Below are positions 58,004 to 64,000 of a stretch of 64,000 nucleotides of DNA, piece by piece. Numbering within the stretch: the stretch's first letter is position 1; every line of letters starts with the position of its first letter. The translations under genes were made by a program, and so were the position numbers. The stretch is from NCBI GenBank assembly GCA_035578905.1, contig JAQJVL010000246.1, positions 1-64,000 on the forward strand, read 5' to 3'. The stretch is from Stictocephala bisonia. Its lineage: Eukaryota; Arthropoda; Insecta; Hemiptera; Membracidae. The notes below the pieces were generated by a model. The model searched no databases. It had not been told where the DNA came from and worked only from the letters and a program-made list of their open reading frames with translations.

Positions 58004-59345
58004 ACGTGTATGGGAGGGTAGGTAGGTCAATACCATAGTACGTGTATGAGAGGGTGGGTAGGTCAATACCATAGTACGTGTATGGGAGGGTGGGTAGGTC
58101 AATATCATAGTACGTGTATGGGAGGATGGGTAGGTCAATACCATAGTACGTGTATGGGAGGGTGGGTAGGTCAATACCATAGTACGTGTATGGGAGGATG
58201 GGTAGGTCAATACCATAGTACGTGTATGGGAGGGTGGGTAGGTCAATACCATAGTACGTGTATGGGAAGGTAAGTAGGTCAATACCATAGTACGTGTATG
58301 GGAGGGTGGGTAGGTCAATACCATAGTACGTGTATGGTAAGGTGGGTAGGTCAATACCATAGTACGTGTATGGTAGGGTGGGTAGGTCAATACCATAGTA
58401 CGTGTATGGGAGGGTAGGTAGGTCAATACCATAGGATGTGTATGGGAGGGTGGGTAGGTCAATATCATAGTACGTGTATGGGAGGGTAGGTAGTTCAATA
58501 CCATAGTAAGTGTATGGGAGGGTAGGTAGTTCAATACCATAGTACGTGTATGGGAGGGTGGGTAGGTCAATACCATAGTACGTGTATGGGAGGGTAGGTA
58601 GGTCAATACCATGGTACGTGTATGGGAGGGTGGGTAGGTCAATACCATAGTACGTGTATGGGAGGGTAGGTAGGTCAATACCATAGTACGTGTATGGGAG
58701 GGTGGGTAGGTCAATACCATAGTACGTGTATGGGAGGGTGGGTAGGTCAATATCATAGTACGTGTATGGGAGGATGGGTAGGTCAATACCATAGAAAGTG
58801 TATGGGAGGGTGGGTAGGTCAATATCATAGTACGTGTATGGGAGGGTAGGTAGGTCAATACCATAGTACGTGTATGGGAGGGTGGGTAGGTCAATACCAT
58901 AGTACGTGTATGGGAGGGTAGGTAGGTCAATACCATGGTACGTGTATGGGAGGGTGGGTAGGTCAATACCATAGTACGTGTATGGGAGGGTAGGTAGGTC
59001 AATACCATAGAACGTGTATGGGAGGGTGGGTAGGTCAATATCATAGTACGTGTATGGGAGGGTAGGTAGTTCAATATCATAGTACGTGTATAGGAGGGTA
59101 GGTAGTTCAATACCATAGTACGTGTATGAGAGGGTGGGTAGGTCAATACCATAGTACGTGTATGGGAGGGTAGGCAGGTCAATACCATAGTACGTGTATG
59201 GGAGGGTAGGTAGGTCAATACCATAGTATGTGTATGGGAGGGTGGGTAGGTCAATACCATAGTACGTGTATGGGAGGGTAGGTAGGTCAATTACCATAGA
59301 ACGTGTATGGGAGGGTGGATAGGTCAATACCATAGTACGTGTATA
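58004..59345. repeat. Minisatellite, 36-bp unit, about 37 copies
   Basis: The unit is 'gggagggtgggtaggtcaat', 'accatagtacgtgtat'; starts at 58084 and 58120 are 36 bp apart. Variants are gtgggt/gtaggt, aggatg, atatcat and ggtagttc. Since 36 is a multiple of 3, minus-strand frames of 484 and 439 residues with 12-residue repeats appear in two different frames. Both are artefacts of the period. Confidence 0.97.
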
Positions 59346-59649
59346 GACGAGAAGGGACATGATCATTTGGCTCAGTGGTAAAATTAAAATAATGGTTTCA
59401 CTACACATGATATGAGCCCCAAAATACGTAATAACCGTTTATCTAAACCCTATATATTTAAAATCTGTATATACAATATTTTGCCACATGAACCAAGTAC
59501 TTTTCAAGATTTAGAAACCAATTTTCATTACTTTAATACATAAATTTAATTATTCAGGTATACTACCAAATGGATTAATATTTGTTATTTGTTTGTATAT
59601 ACATCTCTGTATCCATGCAGCAATTAACAAATGACTAGTTTTAGATTAG
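59346..59649. other. Intergenic; lone A-box-like motif
   Basis: 'tggctcagtggtaaaa' at about 59369 resembles a Pol III A-box, but no B-box follows at a suitable distance. Confidence 0.35.
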
Positions 59650-59960
59650 TTAGATGAGTGTAGATGAACAAGTGTAGTCATTGTTACTAACTAAATTTGA
59701 TTACCTTACATGAAGCAATCAATTAATAGACCAATAACCAAGGTAACTAAGGGACCTACAGCTTTACGCGAAATCCGAACCACGTAACATTGGTCTCATT
59801 TTCAGGCAATTGACAAGCCTGATACTCAGTTCTTCCCTACGCAATATTTGGACCTTGACTACCACCCAACATGGACACCACAGACTTCATCAATACTGTT
59901 CACATTGATGATAGCCATTGAGCGGCTCCATGTCATTATTAAGAAGACTGAGTCTTGTAT
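59650..59960 (-). mobile_element. SINE-like family B, copy lacking its 5' end
   Basis: 'gagtgtagatgaacaagtgt', 'aagggacctacagctttacg', 'cgaaatccgaaccacgtaac', 'acccaacatggacacc' and 'ccattgagcggctccatgtc'. Confidence 0.8.
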
Positions 59961-59997
59961 CAAGGTTTATTTAATATTTTATTTTTTTAAATTGGTT

Positions 59998-60232
59998 TAA
60001 GGAGATGCCCATTACTTTTTAACCTTACTCAGCCCGTTCCCCATAAACCCTTATCTGAAACTTATTCAAACAGGGTAAGGGAGAGAACCAGTACAGCAGA
60101 AAATGAATATTACTGATAAAATGTTTGTTACTACAGTCAAGGCTAGGATTCGAACATGTGCTATCTCTAATACATAATCTACATAGGCCTACATAAGTGC
60201 TGACGCCTTAGACCACTCATCCACCGGCCTTC
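59998..60232 (-). mobile_element. tRNA-Leu/Ser-like SINE, family D, copy 3
   Basis: On the minus strand: 'ccggtggatgagtggtctaa', 'ggcgtcagcac', B-box 'atgttcgaatcctagcc', 'ttttatcagtaatattcatt' and 'actggttctctccc'. It carries a small internal insertion between the boxes. Confidence 0.82.
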
Positions 60233-60294
60233 CCACGGTTATTCTACACAAGCCTACTATAAGAAACGTACGCATGATAACAGCTGATTAATTG

Positions 60295-60510
60295 TATCAC
60301 AATCAGTGTTCGGATGTTGTGTAGGGGAGAGAACTGAGTATCAGGCGATTTTTAAATTAGATGAAAATCAGACCAATACCACCAATACCACGTGGTACGT
60401 CTCTTAGTTGATCTGGCTATTGGACTATTAATAAATGGCCCTTTCTGATGAACAGTCGAACTAAGTTAGTAACCAGACTAAACAGGTCATCCAGACTCGT
60501 GTCCCAATAT
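60295..60510 (+). mobile_element. SINE-like family B, 3' half
   Basis: 'tcggatgttgtgtaggggag', 'gaactgagtatcagg', 'atgaaaatcagaccaatacc', 'ctattggactattaataaat' and 'gatgaacagtcgaac'. It breaks off at the hairpin that starts at 60512. Confidence 0.75.
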
Positions 60511-60511
60511 T

Positions 60512-60573
60512 CACCAAAAAATACGTAAAAAAATTGTGTCCGCTGACACAATTTTTTTACGTATTTTTTGGTG
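60512..60573. repeat. Perfect 29-bp hairpin, 4-base loop
   Basis: The left arm 60512-60540 ('caccaaaaaatacgt', 'aaaaaaattgtgtc') and the right arm 60545-60573 are exact reverse complements around 'cgct'. It interrupts SINE-like family B sequence. It could be a snap-back product of DNA repair, a tiny fold-back element, a small-RNA hairpin or an assembly artefact. Confidence 0.93.
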
Positions 60574-60742
60574 TTACGCTTTTCATGTTCAAAAGAATAA
60601 CAAGTGTTAAAATTTACAGAAAACAAGACATTGATAGATTCTAACCTTGTAATTCCATTTACCTGACACCAAGTTAGTTCCCCTCTTATGTCATAGCTAC
60701 TTCTGTCTGACATGTATTATATCCCACCTGACATATGATCGT

Positions 60743-60985
60743 CACTGGTGGCGCAGTGCTGTAACCCAGCTACTAGGGGCAAAATTGTTCTACAGATTGT
60801 AGGCGGCAGGATCTATACACGGTCCTCCTCTTAATACCCACATGGCGTCCGCTCAATGGTTGCTATCGGCGTAGACACTATTAGAGAGAAGTCTGAGATG
60901 TCCATGTTGGGTGGTAGTCAGTGTCCGGATGTTGTGTAGGAGAAAGAACTGAGTGTCAGATGTCAATTAAATGTCGATATGGACG
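60743..60985 (+). mobile_element. SINE-like family B, 5' half
   Basis: 'ggtggcgcagtgctgtaacc', 'cagctactagg', 'catggcgtccgctcaatggt', 'gtccatgttgggtggtagtc' and 'gaactgagtgtcag'. It lies downstream of the 3' half (60295-60510), in the same orientation. Confidence 0.85.
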
Positions 60986-61619
60986 AGAAATTGTATTAGT
61001 ATAGTTGTAAATTGATTAATGTACAGTAGACGAAATGGTCCATTAGTATTAGAATAAAGGGCAAGTATAAGGGTGTTGCGAAGTCAGCCTAACGTATATA
61101 AAGTGGGCGTGTGTGAGGTAAGTATAAATGAAAGGGATGCGTTCAAGAGATACTCCCTTGGATAATGCCTGGATTATCTCATTTTGTAAATAATATTCAG
61201 ACATATCATTGAATTTATTTTGTTTGTTGGTTGGAGAAATCCATTTATTATTCATTCTTGTGTAACGTATGAATAATGTATGTAGGGATATAAAAAAAAT
61301 TTGAAGAAACGGAAGAACTTTATGTGACTGTTTCTGTGTGGAACTAGTAAATAAGACAAATATTTTTATGTCAGGGCTCACAAAATCTTTTGAAAAGAAT
61401 AAACATTTTCCACATTCTTCTAAAGATATAAAATGCCCACTATAACAGGACTAAGGTGGTTCTGGTTGAAATATATTCGTATAATAATAAGTTACCTAAA
61501 TACGGGGTCAGTATAAAGTTATCTAAAAATATTCCAACCTACATAGTTAAATCACAAAAAATAATAATAAGTATTTAAATATCATTTCGGACTCAACCTA
61601 AAATTAATTAAACTTATAT
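60986..61619. other. Intergenic, nothing recognised
   Basis: A 110-codon minus frame (61049-61381) has no recognisable domain. Confidence 0.35.
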
Positions 61620-62260
61620 AACCATCCGTAACAATTACATATGTACACTAATTTTAGAGGTAAACTTTCAGAACCATTTTTGATAAAAACTGGTATACAG
61701 CAGAGTGACAGTTTGTCGCCACTTCTTATTAACTGTATCCTAGAATATACTGTTTTATTAAAGAATGATACAAAAGCAATCCAAAGAATATCAACTTTAA
61801 AAGACATAAAGCCAACATAAAGTTAAAATATTTCAGAACACAAACAACAAATAACATTGCTCCAGGAAACAGCCCAAAACATGGATGTCTTTTGATAAAA
61901 AATAAAAACGTAAATAATGCTAACTGAACCACAAATAACAATTAAAATTTATATTGGAGAACACAAAATACTGTAGGAATTGTTGAAAAATTTAAATATT
62001 TACGGGAAGTTATAACACACCCTAAATGAAAAACAGTCATGACAAGATAGAATAAACAAATTTATCTAAACATAAAATGTCACAAAAACAACATAAACAT
62101 CTCATTAACCACAAAATTGAAACATTCAGAACAATCGCAATGTAATAAATAACATATGCAAGTGAAACGCCAACAAACACTGTAGCAATCAACAGACAAA
62201 CTATTTCACGAACAAACTCCAGAAATCAACTACAAGTAAAACAAAGAGACGAATGACTGA
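61620..62260 (+). pseudogene. Decayed RTE-like LINE reverse transcriptase
   Basis: Plus-strand pieces in order: 'FRGKLSEPFLIKTGIQQSD' and 'SLSPLLINCILEYTV' (motif B region, 61650-61740; usual form GvrQGDgLSPlLFN), then after stops 'VGIVEKFKYLREVI' (about 61980-62020; usual form 'FKYLGeii'), and 'FRTIAM' with 'ITYASETP' near 62130-62175. These are the landmarks of RTE-type and related LINEs. Many stops and shifts are present, and motif A and the catalytic YADD region are not recognisable. The minus-strand frames here are shadows. Confidence 0.72.
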
Positions 62261-62799
62261 CAGGTTTAATTTGTTCTTAGTAATTTGATTATTTAGTATT
62301 ATTTAGTATTTATTATAAACCAACAGATTTGCCTATTTTCAGTTAAATATTACGTAATGTGAAATTTTTTGTTTTTGCTTTGGTTTTCATGAAATTTAGC
62401 ATTAAACATTTTAAACTGCCACAATTTTGAAACTGGTGAAAATATTGTTTTATATTTTTAGAGTATATTAGGTGATGTAAAGTTCAATATTCGTGTTATG
62501 TTTCAAAACTATAACTAATACCGTTTAGGAGATGGTAATTTTTAAAGAAAACTCATACAGACAGATGTCAAACTAAGTGAGATAAGACACATCTTCGTAT
62601 GAACTTTTTTGTTTGTTTTTACCTATATAATCATATCCTGAAGTGTTGCTCCACACTTCATAAATACCCTGTATATATAGAGAAGTTAACCCTAGTTTTA
62701 GATGTACTGTTTATAAGTTTAAATCTGTGGTAGAGTTATAGACATTAAAGGACTTAATATGGAATGTAGCTTTAAACCACTTGAGGAGCTAACAATTGA
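62261..62799. other. Intergenic, nothing recognised
   Basis: Possibly includes the trailing 3' UTR of the LINE relic. No gene. Confidence 0.35.
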
Positions 62800-63640
62800 C
62801 CAACATATACGTGCTTGATGATCGGAGGTAACTATTGCATATCCACACCACGAACTAGTCTTTTCGCGTATATATGACTGAAAAAAACATACGTGCTTGA
62901 TGAGCGGAGGTAACTATTGCACATCCACACCACGAACTAGTCTTTTCACGTATATATGACTGAAAAAAACATACGTGCTTGATGAGTGGAGGTAACTATT
63001 GCACATCCACACCACGAACTAATTTTGTCGTGTATACCTGTATATGACTGAAAAACATACATGCTTGATGAGCGGAAGTAACTATTGCACATCCACACCA
63101 CGTACTAATTTTGTCGTGTATACCTGTATATGACTGAAAAACATACATGCTTGATGAGCGGAAGTAACTATTGCACATCCACACCACGAACTAATTTTGT
63201 CGTGTATACCTGTATATGACTGAAAAACATACATGCTTGATGAGCGGAAGTAACTATTGCACATCCACACCACGTACTAATTTTGTCGTGTATACCTGTA
63301 TATGACTGAAAAACATACATGCTTGATGAGCGGAAGTAACTATTGCACATCCACACCACGAACTAATTTTGTCGTGTATACCTGTATATGACTGAAAAAC
63401 ACACATGCTTGATGAGCGGAAGTAACTATTGCACATCCACACCACGAACTAGTTTTGTCGTGTATACCTGTATATGACTGAAAAACATACGTGCTTGATG
63501 AGCGGAAATAACTATTGCACATCCACACCATGAACTAGTTTTGTCGCGTAGATATATCTGAAAAATATATACGTGCTTAAGGTGATAACTATTGCACATC
63601 CACACCACGAATTAGTTTTTTGCGTACATATGACTGAAAA
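62800..63640. repeat. Tandem array, 86-bp unit, about 10 copies
   Basis: 'tgcttgatgagcggaagtaa', 'ctattgcacatccacaccac', 'gaactaattttgtcgtgtat', 'acctgtatatgactgaaaa' recurs every 86 bp in the centre. Outer units are 81-83 bp and more diverged. Six overlapping ~60-residue minus frames, each offset by 86 bp, are the same repeat read through and not genes. Confidence 0.95.
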
Positions 63641-64000
63641 AATACGCGATATGTGTATATAATCTAGAAAAACGTCGTACTAAATTAGAGTTGTAGAAAA
63701 TGAAAATTAACAGCTTGTTAATTTTATAAACAAGGATTATAGCTAGTTAAGAAATGCCACGTAAAATTGTTGTTTCAGATTTACATAAAAACATATCATG
63801 GAGTAATAAAATAATAGTCTGTGAAAACATGGCTTTTAAAAGAACAAGGCTCTTGTAGTGTGGATAAACGACGACAGACGACAACGTCCGCCGTCACTGT
63901 ATATTGTAATCAAAGTGAAAAAATTTGTTGAGTTTTCCATTTTATTATTTTTCATAATTCCTAAGTGGAAAAAGTGTATTCACAATATTTGACGACTTAT
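63641..64000. other. Intergenic, nothing recognised
   Basis: No gene or repeat identified up to the window end. Confidence 0.4.

Noticed and set aside
57954..59408. 484-residue minus-strand open frame with 12-residue repeats
   Set aside because: The 36-bp repeat period is a multiple of three; a second frame (57971-59290) is equally open and gives a different repeat peptide. There is no flanking exon structure or domain.
59369..59415. tRNA or SINE head from 'tggctcagtggtaaaa'
   Set aside because: No B-box at tRNA-like spacing and no shared tail with the other SINE families.
60417..60713. 98-codon minus-strand gene
   Set aside because: Crosses SINE-B sequence and the perfect hairpin, which supplies an inverted repeat and not conserved coding sequence.
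62996..63608. Six overlapping ~60-residue proteins
   Set aside because: The same 86-bp unit read twice per frame; 86 is not a multiple of three, so each frame closes.

Overview
This is eukaryotic, AT-rich, non-coding DNA, almost certainly from an animal and most plausibly an insect (a hemipteran is possible). The support is four decayed non-LTR retrotransposon relics of insect-like type, at least three SINE-like families with Pol III-type boxes, hAT-type non-autonomous DNA elements and abundant satellites. The species cannot be read from the sequence. I found no intact host protein-coding gene, no functional tRNA or rRNA gene and no CRISPR array. The longest open frames (57954-59408 and 38450-39218) are by-products of tandem repeats whose period is a multiple of three.

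Layout. 0-15 kb: dispersed repeats, a 150-bp tandem array (1801-2500), the 3' end of a LINE (4998-5605), a 5'-truncated LINE reverse transcriptase pseudogene (7890-9993), and SINE-like families B, C and D. 15.6-22.1 kb: a large satellite block made of about 85 copies of a 47-bp unit, a 757-bp hAT-like element, an 89-bp array derived from the 3' part of SINE-like family B, a second small block of the 47-bp unit inside that array, and the SINE 3' end. 22-29 kb: family A and F repeats and an ~870-bp imperfect palindrome. 29.2-32.5 kb: about 137 copies of a 24-bp unit. 34.1-36.5 kb: two related arrays (63-bp and 52-bp units) separated by a 285-bp hAT MITE, then an ~806-bp palindrome. 38.5-39.1 kb: 20 nearly identical 30-bp units. 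42.6-44.4 kb: a minus-strand LINE pseudogene. 46.8-51.2 kb: 120-bp and ~131-bp arrays with a LINE C-terminal relic and a MITE between them. 52-57.8 kb: more SINEs and MITEs. 58-59.3 kb: about 37 copies of a 36-bp unit. 60-64 kb: broken SINE-B pieces around a perfect 29-bp hairpin, an RTE-like LINE relic, and an 86-bp array.

Roughly a quarter of the window is tandem array, comprising about a dozen arrays of which most are mutually unrelated. Several arrays have diverged relics elsewhere in the window, and one clearly arose from a SINE. Family letters A-H are local names used only here. All family assignments rest on reading the sequence by eye, without database searches.
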